A stretch of DNA of 41,487 nucleotides from Paludibacteraceae bacterium (GCA_017384225.1 JAFNUD010000014.1:1-41487); one strand, 5' to 3'; positions 7,694 to 16,951 are shown, counted from the stretch's first letter. Translations and numbers: made by a program. The notes: generated from the sequence alone by a model not told the origin.

Positions 7694-9028
7694 ATGAAAC
7701 GATTTTATATAGAAACGTATGGCTGCCAAATGAATGTGGCAGATAGCGAAGTGGTAGCTGCTATTATGCAGACTGCAGATTGTCAGATGGCAGATAATAT
7801 ATCCGATGCAGATATTATTATTTTGAACACATGCTCCATTCGCGAAAATGCAGAGCAGAAAGTACAACACCGTCTGCAAGAATTACGAGGAGGAAGAAAT
7901 AGAAAAAATACAGGCAAATTGATAGGGGTGATCGGCTGTATGGCTGAACGCATGGGAGAAGAACTGCTTCGCGATTATGGAGTAGATTTTGTTGCGGGTC
8001 CTGATGCTTATATGGATATTCCTAATCTATTGGCACTATGCGAGCAAGAACAACCTGCACTCAACATCCAATTGAGCACTACCGAAACCTATCGCGAAGT
8101 AATGCCAGCCCGCATTGGCAAGACTATTTCAGGATTTGTGAGTATCATGCGTGGATGTAATAACTTCTGTTCATATTGCGTAGTACCTTACACCCGCGGT
8201 CGCGAACGAAGTCGAGATGTGGAAAGTATCAAAAATGAGGTACTAGATCTACAGAAAAAAGGCTATAAGGAAGTCACGTTATTGGGACAAAATGTTAACT
8301 CCTACTGCTATACGCATACCAACGAACAAGGAACAGAAGAAATAATCAACTTTTCCATGCTATTGGGCATCATAGCCGAATTGGTTCCCAACATGCGTAT
8401 CCGCTTTACAACTTCGCATCCAAAAGACATGTCCGACCAGACACTTGAGGTAATAGCCGCACACGACAATTTATGCCGCTTCATCCATCTGCCTGTACAA
8501 AGCGGTTCAAATAGAATATTGAAACTAATGAATCGCAAATATACACGCGAATGGTATCTTGATCGCATAGCTGCTATCCGCCGAATTTTACCAGATGCAG
8601 CTATTAGTACAGATGTATTTTGTGGATTCCATAGCGAAACAGAGGAAGAACATCAAGAAACATTATCGTTGATGCGCGAAGTAGGATTTGATTCTGCATT
8701 TATGTTTAAGTATAGCGAACGACCTGGTACACACGCACAAAAACATTTACCAGATAACATCAGTGAAGAGGAAAAAGTACGTCGATTAAACGAGATTATT
8801 GCTTTACAAACACAACTATCACTAAAGAGCAACCTACGTGAGATAGGTAAGATAGTAGAAGTTTTAGTAGAAGGATATTCAAAACGCAGCAATGAAGATA
8901 TGTATGGCAGAACTAGCCAATACAAGACTGTTGTTTTTCCACGCGAAAATAGGCATATCGGAGAACTGGTAAAAGTAGAAATCACAGAGGCATCAGCTGC
9001 CACTTTGAAAGGAAAAATAGTAAAATAG
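7694..9028 (+). CDS. miaB: tRNA-2-methylthio-N6-dimethylallyladenosine synthase MiaB
   Basis: Radical SAM methylthiotransferase that adds a methylthio group to i6A37 in tRNAs reading UNN codons. It has 444 residues. The N-terminal UPF0004 domain carries the auxiliary iron-sulfur cluster ligands C11 (YGCQMN), C47 (NTCSIRE) and C82 (GCMAER). The radical SAM cluster is C155, C159, C162 in GCNNFCSYCVVPYTRGRERSR. A TRAM RNA-binding domain closes the protein (about 380-444). The start MKRFYIETYGCQMN at 7694 matches the family; an upstream in-frame ATG lies inside the preceding gene. The gene is coupled to the glycosyltransferase by a 2-base gap. Confidence 0.98.
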   Translation: MKRFYIETYGCQMNVADSEVVAAIMQTADCQMADNISDADIIILNTCSIRENAEQKVQHRLQELRGGRNRKNTGKLIGVIGCMAERMGEELLRDYGVDFVAGPDAYMDIPNLLALCEQEQPALNIQLSTTETYREVMPARIGKTISGFVSIMRGCNNFCSYCVVPYTRGRERSRDVESIKNEVLDLQKKGYKEVTLLGQNVNSYCYTHTNEQGTEEIINFSMLLGIIAELVPNMRIRFTTSHPKDMSDQTLEVIAAHDNLCRFIHLPVQSGSNRILKLMNRKYTREWYLDRIAAIRRILPDAAISTDVFCGFHSETEEEHQETLSLMREVGFDSAFMFKYSERPGTHAQKHLPDNISEEEKVRRLNEIIALQTQLSLKSNLREIGKIVEVLVEGYSKRSNEDMYGRTSQYKTVVFPRENRHIGELVKVEITEASAATLKGKIVK

Positions 9029-9068
9029 GCAAAATATTTTTATAAAAAAGCATTTTTTTGAAAAAAAA

Positions 9069-9100
9069 TTTGCATACATAAGAAAAAAGCAGTACCTTTG
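9069..9100 (+). promoter_or_regulatory. Promoter of the greA operon leader
   Basis: TTTG (9069-9072), 20 bases, TACCTTTG (9093-9100). The predicted start is near 9107, about 125 bases before the first long-operon ORF and about 245 bases before greA. Confidence 0.85.
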
Positions 9101-9145
9101 CAGCGAAAACAATAAATTTTCATAGTTAAGGTTTAGGTTTAATGG

Positions 9146-9178
9146 CAACGAGAGGCTGGGAAGTTTCTCGTTGTTTTT
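9146..9178 (+). terminator. Terminator-like hairpin in the greA leader
   Basis: CAACGAGA (9146-9153) pairs perfectly with TCTCGTTG (9166-9173) and is followed by TTTTTC. It lies about 40-70 bases after the predicted transcript start, well before greA, so it may act as an attenuator or release a short RNA of about 70 nt. A 14-codon ORF, ATG at 9142 to TGA at 9186, spans the hairpin. Confidence 0.55.
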
Positions 9179-9232
9179 CAAACTGAGTTACAAAAAAGGA
9201 AGTGTCGTTTTCACTATTTTTTCATATATAAT

Positions 9233-9343
9233 ATGGCAGATTTAGATAATAATCAAGGGGATCCATTACTACCTGACATGAGTGATATGGATGATGTTCG
9301 CAAGGCGTTTATTGCGAGCGAGATATTTAATCGTAAATACTAA
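9233..9343 (+). CDS. Small acidic protein upstream of greA, 36 residues
   Basis: A short ORF starting MADLDNNQGDPLLPD and ending in AFIASEIFNRKY, with the stop 9 bases before greA. It is rich in Asp in its first two thirds and has a basic, aromatic end. I cannot name a family with confidence. The spacing to greA, the codon-like composition and the compact C-terminal motif (RKAFIASEIFNRKY) suggest a real small gene, possibly translationally linked to greA. Confidence 0.5.
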   Translation: MADLDNNQGDPLLPDMSDMDDVRKAFIASEIFNRKY

Positions 9344-9352
9344 AAAACAGAT

Positions 9353-9823
9353 ATGGCAACAACTTACATGACCGCAGAAGGTCTTCAAAAATTAAAAGAG
9401 GAACTCCAATATTTGGAGAGCGTGGAACGCCCACGCGTAATTGCAGCTATTGCTGAAGCTCGTGAGAAAGGCGATCTCAGTGAGAACGCAGAATATGATG
9501 CTGCAAAAGAAGAACAAGGTGTTTTAGAGAGCAAGATTGCGATGATTAAGGGTAAGATAATCGATGCTCGAATTATTGATGAAACAGATATAAACACCAA
9601 TGAAGTACAAATCTTGACCAAAGTTCGCGTACAAAATTTAAAAACAGGACAAGAGAAAATATATCAACTTGTTACTGAAGGCGAAGCAAATATCTTGGAG
9701 GGCAAAATTGCCACTACAACACCTATCGCAAAAGGATTGTTAGGCAAGAAAGTAGGCGATACCGCAGAAGTGGTAGTGCCTGCAGGAAAACTAACTTTCA
9801 AGATTTTGGAAATTAGCATTTAA
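9353..9823 (+). CDS. greA: Transcription elongation factor GreA
   Basis: Rescues backtracked RNA polymerase by stimulating transcript cleavage through the secondary channel. The 156-residue length is typical. The N-terminal coiled coil (residues 1-75) carries the acidic tip [16 protein letters not shown] (about 42-57), whose Asp/Glu pair coordinates the catalytic magnesium. The C-terminal FKBP-like domain ends in [11 protein letters not shown]. It is preceded by the 36-residue ORF and followed by the HIT gene (31 bases). The leader contains a terminator-like hairpin. Confidence 0.97.
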   Translation: MATTYMTAEGLQKLKEELQYLESVERPRVIAAIAEAREKGDLSENAEYDAAKEEQGVLESKIAMIKGKIIDARIIDETDINTNEVQILTKVRVQNLKTGQEKIYQLVTEGEANILEGKIATTTPIAKGLLGKKVGDTAEVVVPAGKLTFKILEISI

Positions 9824-9854
9824 TACATTATAACACTCATTTTTCAAAAAAGCT

Positions 9855-10268
9855 ATGACCATCTTTACGAAAATCATCAACGGAGAAATCCCTAGCTACA
9901 AAGTGGCTGAGAATGATCATTTTTATGCGTTCTTAGATATCAACCCATTACAAAAGGGACACACTTTGGTTGTACCCAAACTCGCTGAGCCAGAAGCAGA
10001 CTACATCTTTGACTTGAACGATGATTTGCTGAGCGAAATGTTGGTTTTCGCAAAACAAGTAGCTCGTGGCATCAAGGGCGCTGTAGAATGTAAAAGAGTA
10101 GGCGTGGCAGTAATCGGTTTAGAAGTTCCTCATGTGCATATGCACCTGATTCCAATCAGCAAAGAGGGAGATATGTCGTTTGCCAATCCTAAAATAACAT
10201 TGCCTGCGGCGGAGATGGACGCGATAGCCCACTGCATCGCAGAGGCTATGGCACAACCAAGCCTTTAA
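9855..10268 (+). CDS. HIT family nucleotide hydrolase
   Basis: A 137-residue histidine-triad protein of the HinT/Hit group, which hydrolyses AMP-linked or dinucleotide substrates. The catalytic triad is HVHMH (H93, H95, H97) in EVPHVHMHLIP. The N-terminal TIFTKIINGEIPSYKVAEND and the DINPLQKGHTLVVPK segment are classic. It is last in the greA operon, closed by the terminator at 10287-10317. The physiological substrate is unknown. Confidence 0.95.
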   Translation: MTIFTKIINGEIPSYKVAENDHFYAFLDINPLQKGHTLVVPKLAEPEADYIFDLNDDLLSEMLVFAKQVARGIKGAVECKRVGVAVIGLEVPHVHMHLIPISKEGDMSFANPKITLPAAEMDAIAHCIAEAMAQPSL

Positions 10269-10286
10269 CCATATACGTTACCTCAT

Positions 10287-10317
10287 AAAAAAATGACTGC
10301 TGTAGCAGTCATTTTTT
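10287..10317. terminator. Bidirectional terminator between the HIT gene and the DUF2147 gene
   Basis: A-tract and ATGACTGC, TGTA loop, GCAGTCAT and T-tract. The hairpin is symmetric with A and T tracts on both sides and can stop both convergent transcripts. Confidence 0.9.
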
Positions 10318-10323
10318 GTCGTA

Positions 10324-10758
10324 TTAGTTCTTTGGTAACCAAGTTTGGCTTCGTCCCAAGAGACCTGCTTTATCCAGCGAACCGCGCAGAATCAATTTGC
10401 CATCCTTGAGGTAAACTCTTGCATAATAGAACTTACCATTGTCTGGATCAAGCACTTTACCACTACGAAGCTCTCCATCCTTGAGTTGCATATCGCGGAT
10501 AATGGTCAGTCCTACTATTGGTTGATTGCGATCCTCCCCCGTACATTCCACGCACAATGCATCATCAGCATTTTCCTCCAACAGATCAATAATCTGACCA
10601 TAATACAATCCGTTTTCTGATTGGTAGATGCGTACCACAGACTTGTGTTCCCCTGTAGCATCATCAACGGTTATCCACTCGCCCAAAATTGGAGTTTGAG
10701 CCTCAAGACATGCACTCATTGATATACATGCCAATAGAAAATAAAGTTTCTTTTTCAT
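10324..10758 (-). CDS. DUF2147 family exported protein
   Basis: A 144-residue secreted protein of the DUF2147 family (unknown function, common in Bacteroidota and Proteobacteria). It starts with a signal sequence (MKKKLYFLLACISMSAC). Cleavage could be by signal peptidase I near LEAQ, or the MSAC could act as a lipobox. The domain follows: LGEWITVDDATGEHKSVVRIY, a Cys pair in ALCVECTGEDR, LDPDNGKFYYARVYLKDGKLILRG and LLGRSQTWLP, all family landmarks. The frame stays open 11 codons upstream, but the start at 10758 gives a correct signal peptide and follows the promoter. Confidence 0.88.
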   Translation of the reverse strand: MKKKLYFLLACISMSACLEAQTPILGEWITVDDATGEHKSVVRIYQSENGLYYGQIIDLLEENADDALCVECTGEDRNQPIVGLTIIRDMQLKDGELRSGKVLDPDNGKFYYARVYLKDGKLILRGSLDKAGLLGRSQTWLPKN

Positions 10759-10780
10759 ATTTAATTGTATTTTTTCGCGG

Positions 10781-10814
10781 CAAAAGTACAAAAAAAATAT
10801 CGAATATACACAAA
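10781..10814 (-). promoter_or_regulatory. Promoter of the DUF2147 gene
   Basis: TACTTTTG (10781-10788) with TTTG (10811-10814) on the minus strand. The spacing of 22 bases is slightly long. Confidence 0.6.
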
Positions 10815-10828
10815 GTAACGCGAATTAT

Positions 10829-10859
10829 TTTGATATTTGCTTAAAAAATAGTAACTTTG
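10829..10859 (+). promoter_or_regulatory. Promoter of rdgB-porZ
   Basis: TTTG (10829-10832), 19 bases, TAACTTTG (10852-10859), 27 bases before the rdgB ATG. It is divergent from the DUF2147 promoter. Confidence 0.8.
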
Positions 10860-10886
10860 CAGGCAAGATTTGAAATTGTCAAAACA

Positions 10887-11480
10887 ATGAAACTAATATT
10901 TGCATCCAATAACACACATAAATTAGATGAAGTGCGCCAAATCTTATCGCCAATAGAAGTATTAGGATTGCGCCAAATAGAATATTTCAATGAGATAGAG
11001 GAAACTGGCGACACGTTGGAAGCTAATTCGCTAATAAAAGCTCAGACTATTTGGGACTGGCTCTGCAAGAAAGGACTAACCACTACTATATCTGGTGTTT
11101 TAGCTGACGATACTGGACTGGAAATCAATGCCTTGAACAATGCTCCTGGTGTATATTCTGCGCGTTGGGCTGGCATTCCCTCAAATGATAATCTTAATCG
11201 CCAAAAAGCATTGGCAGAATTAGCAGGAATACAAGATCGTTCAGCACGTTTTCGCACTGTCATCACATGGATATCGCAAACAGGAATACAACAAGTAGAC
11301 GGTATTATCAACGGTCAAATGGCTACTGAGGAAAGTGGTGAAGGTGGATTTGGATACGATGCACTGTTTATCCCTCAAGGATATGACGTTACTTTTGCTA
11401 TGCTATCTGCAGAAGAAAAAAATTCCATTAGTCACCGCGCACGCGCGCTACACCAGTTGCGCACTTTATTAGAGTTATAA
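10887..11480 (+). CDS. rdgB: Non-canonical purine NTP pyrophosphatase (RdgB/HAM1)
   Basis: House-cleaning enzyme that hydrolyses dITP, ITP and XTP to monophosphates and so keeps deaminated purines out of DNA and RNA. It has 197 residues. Family motifs are the N-terminal FASNNTHKLDEV (phosphate binding), EETGDTLEANSLIKA, ADDTGLEINALNNAPGVYSARWAG, and GEGGFGYDALFIPQG with SHRARAL near the end. The start MKLIFASNN at 10887 was chosen; an upstream in-frame start overlaps the promoter. porZ follows after 8 bases, in the same operon. Confidence 0.96.
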   Translation: MKLIFASNNTHKLDEVRQILSPIEVLGLRQIEYFNEIEETGDTLEANSLIKAQTIWDWLCKKGLTTTISGVLADDTGLEINALNNAPGVYSARWAGIPSNDNLNRQKALAELAGIQDRSARFRTVITWISQTGIQQVDGIINGQMATEESGEGGFGYDALFIPQGYDVTFAMLSAEEKNSISHRARALHQLRTLLEL

Positions 11481-11488
11481 AGAATAAT

Positions 11489-13855
11489 ATGGGCAAAAAT
11501 GTAATGAGTATGAAAAGATTATTTTTGTTACTTTTGATTGTTTGTACAACAACACAAGTGTTTTCTAACAAGAAAATTGACACTTCGGAGGACAACTGGA
11601 GTTATGGAACCATGCACCAATGGCGAGCACTTACTGCGTTTGAACATGCTACTGAGGTGGCTGTAACAAGAAATCGAGTGTATGCAGTATCCAGCAATTC
11701 GCTCTTTTCTGTAGATAAGCAATCTCAAGAAATAAATTATCACAATCGCTTGACAGGCTTAAATTCCTCAGTCATTTCTCAGATTAGTTATAATCCGACT
11801 TTAGACGCTTTATTAATCGCTTATCAGAATGGTCAATTAGATGTGATTGATTCCAAAGGAAATATCCACAATATACCTGATTTGTATCTAAAACAGATGA
11901 ATGCATCGAAAATCGTAAATGAGATTTATATGCATGGTACAAAGGCATACTTAGCTATGAGTTTTGGTATTGTTCTGCTGGATATGAAGAAGAGTGAGAT
12001 CAAAGATACATATTATTTAGGAAAAGAGTCTTCTGAAGTAGATATTCATTCTATAACCATTTCTGGAGATAGTATTTATGCTGTATCTTCTACCCACTTA
12101 TATTTAGCATCTTTGGATGCGAACTTGATGGACTATGCTTGTTGGAAAAGCCAAGCACTACCATCAGGAAAAAAGGTAAAAGACTTGTGTTGCTATGATG
12201 ATAAGTTGTATATTGTTAGAGATTCCACAATTTGGACTCGTTCAAAATCGACATGGAAATCATCTCCGAAGTCTTTCGCCGTTGGTGGCATACGTTTGTT
12301 AGAAAATGAGTTGTTTGTCATTCCCAACAGCAAGTTTGGTATAACAACAATAAACTCCAACACACTCCAACTGACCGAATTGGGTAAAGTCTATGACATA
12401 GCACTAGAAACAGGAGCGAATGATTATTATTGGATTGGCACCTCTTTAATGGGTTTGTTTTTTACAAGAGACCAGCAAGCATATTATCCGCACGGACCTA
12501 TTGATAATACGGCCTATCGTATGCGTTTTTTTGGAGACCGATTATATGTCTTGCCTGGTGGAAGATGGGCTACTCAAAACACCAAACCTGGCAATATCAT
12601 GTTTTTTGAAAATGAACTTTGGACTAATATATCCAGCACTATGTTGCATCAAGAATTAGGTACTGAAATCTATGATTTAATGAATGTAGCACAAGATCCA
12701 AAGGACAAGAATCATTATTTTGTCACCAGTTACGGTTCTGGATTACTGGAAATGTATGATCAACAAATAGTACAACTATATACGCCAAAAAATAGTCCTT
12801 TACGATCGGCTGATCCTAATAAGCCCGCTAGATATACCCGTACTGATGGCGCGATGTTTGATGACCAAGGATATTTGTGGGTATTGAATACTGCGGATGC
12901 TACTGGTACAAAGAATGTCCATGTCATAAGTCCAGATCAGACAGAGTGGCATTCTTTCAACTTGATGTATAAAGGCAATGTGGTTGTTTTGCATACACCT
13001 GGTGAAATTTTGATGGACAATCGCAATCCACAATGGAAATGGATTCCTTTGTGTAGATACAATCCTGGTCTCATTCTAATAAACGACAATGGCACTCCTA
13101 CTTATTCTACTGACGACGAGGTGGTATATCGAACCACATGGTATGATCAAAACGGAAAGCAAGTTATGCCCAAAGAGATACATTCTTTAGCGCAAGATAT
13201 GGATGGTACATTGTGGGTAGGTACTAATGAGGGATTATTTTTGATTCCTGCCACGACAGATTTCTTCACATCTAATGATTGCGAACGCGTAATCATACCA
13301 CGCAATGATGGTACGAATTTAGCAGACTATTTGTTAGAAAACGAACAAATCAATGCTATCGTAGTAGATGGAGCTAATCGTAAATGGATAGGTACAACCA
13401 CATCTGGAGTGTTCTTGCTATCTGAAGATGGAAAAGAAACAATAGAACATTTCACCGCTGAAAATTCACCTTTAATGAGCAATTCAATATTGTCTATTGC
13501 TATTCATGAATCCACAGGAGAAGTTTTTATAGGAACAAGCGACGGACTAATGTCCTATATGAGCGATGCTGTGCCTCCTCAAGAAGATTTTACTAACATC
13601 TACGCATATCCTAATCCTGTACAACCTAACTATAAGGGATACGTGGTTATCAAGGGATTGATGGCAGATACCGAATTGCGTATTGTGGACGCTAATGGCA
13701 ATTTAGTAAAGACATTGCAAGGTTTAGGTGGAGAAGCAACATGGGATATTACTAACACTATTGGCAAACGCGTAGCATCAGGTATATACACCGTCGTATG
13801 TAATACCAAAGATGGACACGCATATAGTCATGTGAAAGTGATGATAATGAACTAA
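11489..13855 (+). CDS. porZ: Type IX secretion accessory protein PorZ-like (double beta-propeller plus Ig-like C-terminal domain)
   Basis: A 788-residue exported protein that matches PorZ in architecture. PorZ is the surface component of the type IX secretion system that supplies anionic LPS for cargo anchoring in Porphyromonas. A signal peptide (MKRLFLLLLIVCTTTQVFS) is followed by propeller-type repeats, for example WRALTAFEHATEVAVTRNRVYAVSSNSLF near residue 45 and WVGTNEGLFLIP-type blades up to about residue 690. The end is an FlgD/Ig-like type IX sorting-type domain (YAYPNPVQP, then VASGIYTVVCNTKDGHAYSHVKVMI). Translation may begin at 11489 or at the in-frame ATG at 11510, which gives a better signal peptide. 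A two-component-type propeller protein of other function is the main alternative. Confidence 0.8.
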   Translation: MGKNVMSMKRLFLLLLIVCTTTQVFSNKKIDTSEDNWSYGTMHQWRALTAFEHATEVAVTRNRVYAVSSNSLFSVDKQSQEINYHNRLTGLNSSVISQISYNPTLDALLIAYQNGQLDVIDSKGNIHNIPDLYLKQMNASKIVNEIYMHGTKAYLAMSFGIVLLDMKKSEIKDTYYLGKESSEVDIHSITISGDSIYAVSSTHLYLASLDANLMDYACWKSQALPSGKKVKDLCCYDDKLYIVRDSTIWTRSKSTWKSSPKSFAVGGIRLLENELFVIPNSKFGITTINSNTLQLTELGKVYDIALETGANDYYWIGTSLMGLFFTRDQQAYYPHGPIDNTAYRMRFFGDRLYVLPGGRWATQNTKPGNIMFFENELWTNISSTMLHQELGTEIYDLMNVAQDPKDKNHYFVTSYGSGLLEMYDQQIVQLYTPKNSPLRSADPNKPARYTRTDGAMFDDQGYLWVLNTADATGTKNVHVISPDQTEWHSFNLMYKGNVVVLHTPGEILMDNRNPQWKWIPLCRYNPGLILINDNGTPTYSTDDEVVYRTTWYDQNGKQVMPKEIHSLAQDMDGTLWVGTNEGLFLIPATTDFFTSNDCERVIIPRNDGTNLADYLLENEQINAIVVDGANRKWIGTTTSGVFLLSEDGKETIEHFTAENSPLMSNSILSIAIHESTGEVFIGTSDGLMSYMSDAVPPQEDFTNIYAYPNPVQPNYKGYVVIKGLMADTELRIVDANGNLVKTLQGLGGEATWDITNTIGKRVASGIYTVVCNTKDGHAYSHVKVMIMN

Positions 13856-13919
13856 CATTATTTTCATCACATCCTTTGTTGGATTCTACAACACATAACT
13901 GACATGAAAACAAGGAGAG

Positions 13920-14507
13920 TTAACCTTCTCTTTGTATCAAATTCATGAATTCTCCACGAGTTTCAGGACGGTTGAATGCTCCTGTGAAATCGCTTGTTGT
14001 AGTTATTGAGTTTTGTTTTTGTACACCACGCATTTGCATACATAAGTGTTCTGCTTCGACAACTACCATTACTCCCAAAGGATTAAGTGTATTTTGAATA
14101 CAATCCTTAATTTGAGTGGTCAAACGCTCTTGCACTTGCAATCGTCGCGCAAAAACATCTACGACGCGTGCAATCTTACTCAGTCCTGTAATTCTTCCAT
14201 TAGGAATATAGGCCACATGTACTTTCCCAAAAAATGGCAAGAGATGATGTTCACACAACGAATAAAAAGTAATATCCTTTACTACCACCATTTGTCGATA
14301 GTCCTCATCAAAAAGAGCTCCTCGTAATATTGCTTCTGGGTCTTGTTTATAGCCCTGAGTAAGAAATTGCATTGCCTCACCTACACGAATTGGAGTACGT
14401 ACAAGTCCTTCTCTACTTGGGTCTTCACCCATGTTAATCAATAATTGCTCTACACTTTGAGCTATGCTTTGCGTAATGTCATCAGAAGGTATAAAAGGTG
14501 GAATCAT
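13920..14507 (-). CDS. folE: GTP cyclohydrolase I
   Basis: Converts GTP to 7,8-dihydroneopterin triphosphate, the first step of folate biosynthesis. The 195-residue length is typical. Zinc ligands are C85 and H88 ([12 protein letters not shown]) and C156 ([10 protein letters not shown]). [23 protein letters not shown] and the [10 protein letters not shown] segment are conserved. The ATG overlaps the stop of the upstream SPOR gene in an ATGA arrangement (14504-14507), so translation is likely coupled. It is last in a kinase-SPOR-folE operon, convergent with porZ. No clear terminator was seen in the 64 bases between them. Confidence 0.97.
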   Translation of the reverse strand: MIPPFIPSDDITQSIAQSVEQLLINMGEDPSREGLVRTPIRVGEAMQFLTQGYKQDPEAILRGALFDEDYRQMVVVKDITFYSLCEHHLLPFFGKVHVAYIPNGRITGLSKIARVVDVFARRLQVQERLTTQIKDCIQNTLNPLGVMVVVEAEHLCMQMRGVQKQNSITTTSDFTGAFNRPETRGEFMNLIQREG

Positions 14508-15028
14508 TGCATTACAATTATCTTATCGGGTACAACATAGGTACTCCCAGTGAGTTCTGGAAATAACTGGAGTAAAGTATTCTTATACACATTAGCTTCT
14601 TCTCTGTTCTCAAAGTTGCCTATTCTTACTTTCCAAAAAGGAGGTTCTGATAAGGTATATATAGGTATATCAATGAGATTTTCAATACGTTGTTGTAATT
14701 CGGTAGCCTCTTTCTTAGCTTGTTGCTGATTATTCGATGCATAAATCTGTACCCGAAAACCTTCTTTCAGTTGTTCTCCTCGTACATAACCTATTCGTTT
14801 GTTTAGCATAAGTTCTCTAATAGATGAATCTTGATGCACTATTGCATTAGGCATATCATCTGTAATAAGTATTACTTCTATGCTATCCTTATTACTCAAC
14901 GTGTCTAAACCTGCCGTAATTTCTACAATATCCAAAGGGGTTCCCGTCTCCAAGATAGGTTCTTGTGCTAAAGTTTCTATCATGCATACTCCCCATACTG
15001 CACTAAATATCAATATACCTTTTTTCAT
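14504..15028 (-). CDS. SPOR domain exported protein
   Basis: A 174-residue protein with a signal peptide ([22 protein letters not shown]), a variable linker, and a C-terminal SPOR domain (about residues 88-172: [27 protein letters not shown], then [23 protein letters not shown]). SPOR domains bind denuded peptidoglycan, usually at division sites, so a periplasmic envelope role is expected. It lies between the nucleoside kinase and folE and overlaps folE by 4 bases. No promoter of its own is visible. Confidence 0.88.
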   Translation of the reverse strand: MKKGILIFSAVWGVCMIETLAQEPILETGTPLDIVEITAGLDTLSNKDSIEVILITDDMPNAIVHQDSSIRELMLNKRIGYVRGEQLKEGFRVQIYASNNQQQAKKEATELQQRIENLIDIPIYTLSEPPFWKVRIGNFENREEANVYKNTLLQLFPELTGSTYVVPDKIIVMQ

Positions 15029-15087
15029 TTTTCACTACCTTTATAATCCATATTACAATCACATTATTTACTTCCTTAAAATACCAT

Positions 15088-16770
15088 CTAATACCTAAAC
15101 GAACTTCCACCCACAAACTCACGCAGAAATGATGTAGGAGGTATCTCACGCTCGGGTATTGACTCAAAGTAGCTTAAGTATTTTAGCAATCTATGCGCTG
15201 TTGTATATTCATCGCAGTATTTTGGCACTTCATCAAGTATAGGTTCTGCATGTCGCTTGAGCACTGCAAGTTCAAAAAGTAATGCAGAATTAAACATTAC
15301 ATCCGCTTCTTCTTGGAACGGCGAAATCCATCTGCGTTCACCTCGTTGTACACTTTCTAATCGAGCTATCGTCTCGCGTGCAGAGTACCCACGATAACGA
15401 TAGTCACGCACAATTCGTCGTATTAGACGAACATCAGTGGTAGGAATCCAATTATGGTTATCCAAGTTGACAGTAGTGAGCGAACTAACATAAATTTTAA
15501 ACACTACCTCCCGAGGTATATCAGGAATTAGTTGTGGGTTCAACGCATGCAAACCTTCCAAAATGACTACAGTGTCTTCTTCTAATTTCAAACTATCACC
15601 TCGATATTCGCGTTTACCTGTTTCAAAATTATAGAATGGCAATTGCACGCATTTTCCCTCAAGTAAATCTGATAATTGTTGTCTAAACAATGGAAGATCT
15701 ATCGCGTGTAAATGCTCAAAATCCCATTCTCCATTCTCATCTCGAGGAGTGTCTTCCCTATTTACGAAATAGTTATCCATAGAGATAACAACTGGGCGAA
15801 TCCCATTGACCATTAGTTGAATCGTTAAGCGCTTAGAAAAAGTGGTTTTTCCAGATGAACTTGGTCCTGATATGAGTACAAATTTTGGAAGTCCACTTTC
15901 ACGATGGGCTATCTGATCAGCAATCTGTGCAACTTTCTTTTCATGGAGAGCCTCCGAGAGTTTTATCATCTCAAAACTCTTTTGATTCTTACAAGCCTTA
16001 TTGAATTCTCCCACATTGCTAATATGTAATAGTTTGTTCCAACTAACATACTCTTTAAAAATGCCAAAACGCTTATCTTGTACACTTCTATCATTTAGGC
16101 AATTCGGATTAATCCTACTAGGAATACGTAGTAAAATATTATCGTGATAGTACTCTATATCAAATACGTTGATGTATCCTGTAGAAGGCATCAACGCTCC
16201 AGCATAATAATCTATATAATCTCCCATTCGATAATAGCGACAATATGGATTGCCTAATGTTTCGAAGAGAGTAGTCTCACCATCATTTCTCTCTCCAAAC
16301 AAACGAATCACTTCTTTCGTTTGTCTTTCCTCTGTTATGATTGGTCGATCGTCCTTTATAATAGATTGCATACGGCTCTTTAGTTGTTCTACAAGAACAG
16401 GAGTAATAGGTTTTATTTCATCACGCGAAGGACGAATAGTACAATAGAATCCTTGACTAATCGGATGCTCTATTCTTAAATCACAATCAGGCCACAATTC
16501 ATGTACTGCACATGCCATCACCATATTCAAGGTACGAACATAACAACGCATACCACTCTCACTTGTAGCATCCAAAAATTCGATATCTTTAGGTTTATAA
16601 ATAAGAAAATCAAGATTCTGCACCTTATAATTCACCCGAGCTGCAATAATCGGGTAAGGTGTTGTCAATGAATCCTGAAGTTGCTCATACAACTCCTTGA
16701 TTGATGTTCCACGAGGAATCTGCACATACTGCTTATTATTCTTGCAGTACACAGTCACTAAATTTTGCAT
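15088..16770 (-). CDS. Nucleoside (uridine-type) kinase fused to threonyl-tRNA synthetase-like domains
   Basis: A 560-residue protein. Residues 1-65 resemble a TGS domain (VQIPRGTSIKELYEQLQ). Residues about 70-250 resemble the threonyl-tRNA synthetase second additional domain (MACAVHELWPDCDLRIEHPISQGFYC). A PRK/uridine kinase domain follows from about 285, with P-loop GPSSSGKT at 302-309, DNYF, and DFEHLHAIDLPLF. This fused architecture is known in Bacteroidota and Firmicutes and is annotated as nucleoside kinase. The likely reaction is ATP-dependent phosphorylation of uridine or cytidine, but specificity is unproven. A good AAAGGAG site precedes the ATG. It heads an operon with the SPOR gene and folE. 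Confidence 0.9.
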   Translation of the reverse strand: MQNLVTVYCKNNKQYVQIPRGTSIKELYEQLQDSLTTPYPIIAARVNYKVQNLDFLIYKPKDIEFLDATSESGMRCYVRTLNMVMACAVHELWPDCDLRIEHPISQGFYCTIRPSRDEIKPITPVLVEQLKSRMQSIIKDDRPIITEERQTKEVIRLFGERNDGETTLFETLGNPYCRYYRMGDYIDYYAGALMPSTGYINVFDIEYYHDNILLRIPSRINPNCLNDRSVQDKRFGIFKEYVSWNKLLHISNVGEFNKACKNQKSFEMIKLSEALHEKKVAQIADQIAHRESGLPKFVLISGPSSSGKTTFSKRLTIQLMVNGIRPVVISMDNYFVNREDTPRDENGEWDFEHLHAIDLPLFRQQLSDLLEGKCVQLPFYNFETGKREYRGDSLKLEEDTVVILEGLHALNPQLIPDIPREVVFKIYVSSLTTVNLDNHNWIPTTDVRLIRRIVRDYRYRGYSARETIARLESVQRGERRWISPFQEEADVMFNSALLFELAVLKRHAEPILDEVPKYCDEYTTAHRLLKYLSYFESIPEREIPPTSFLREFVGGSSFRY

Positions 16771-16835
16771 GTTTTCTCCTTTCGTTTTACCAATTGTCTC
16801 CTAAGTGTGAAAACCGATTAATTTACTTTCCGCTG

Positions 16836-16866
16836 CAAAGTTACTACTTTTTTTTAATATATACAA
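16836..16866 (-). promoter_or_regulatory. Promoter of the nucleoside kinase operon
   Basis: TAACTTTG (16836-16843) with TTG (16864-16866), 20 bases apart on the minus strand. The leader is about 60 bases and ends in an AAAGGAG ribosome binding site. Confidence 0.8.
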
Positions 16867-16951
16867 CTATTCCCCCTTTTTTTATTGTATTAAGCATAGA
16901 TATACTTACTCCACAGATTAATAGAATGTCAAAAAAACATACAAAAAGTAA

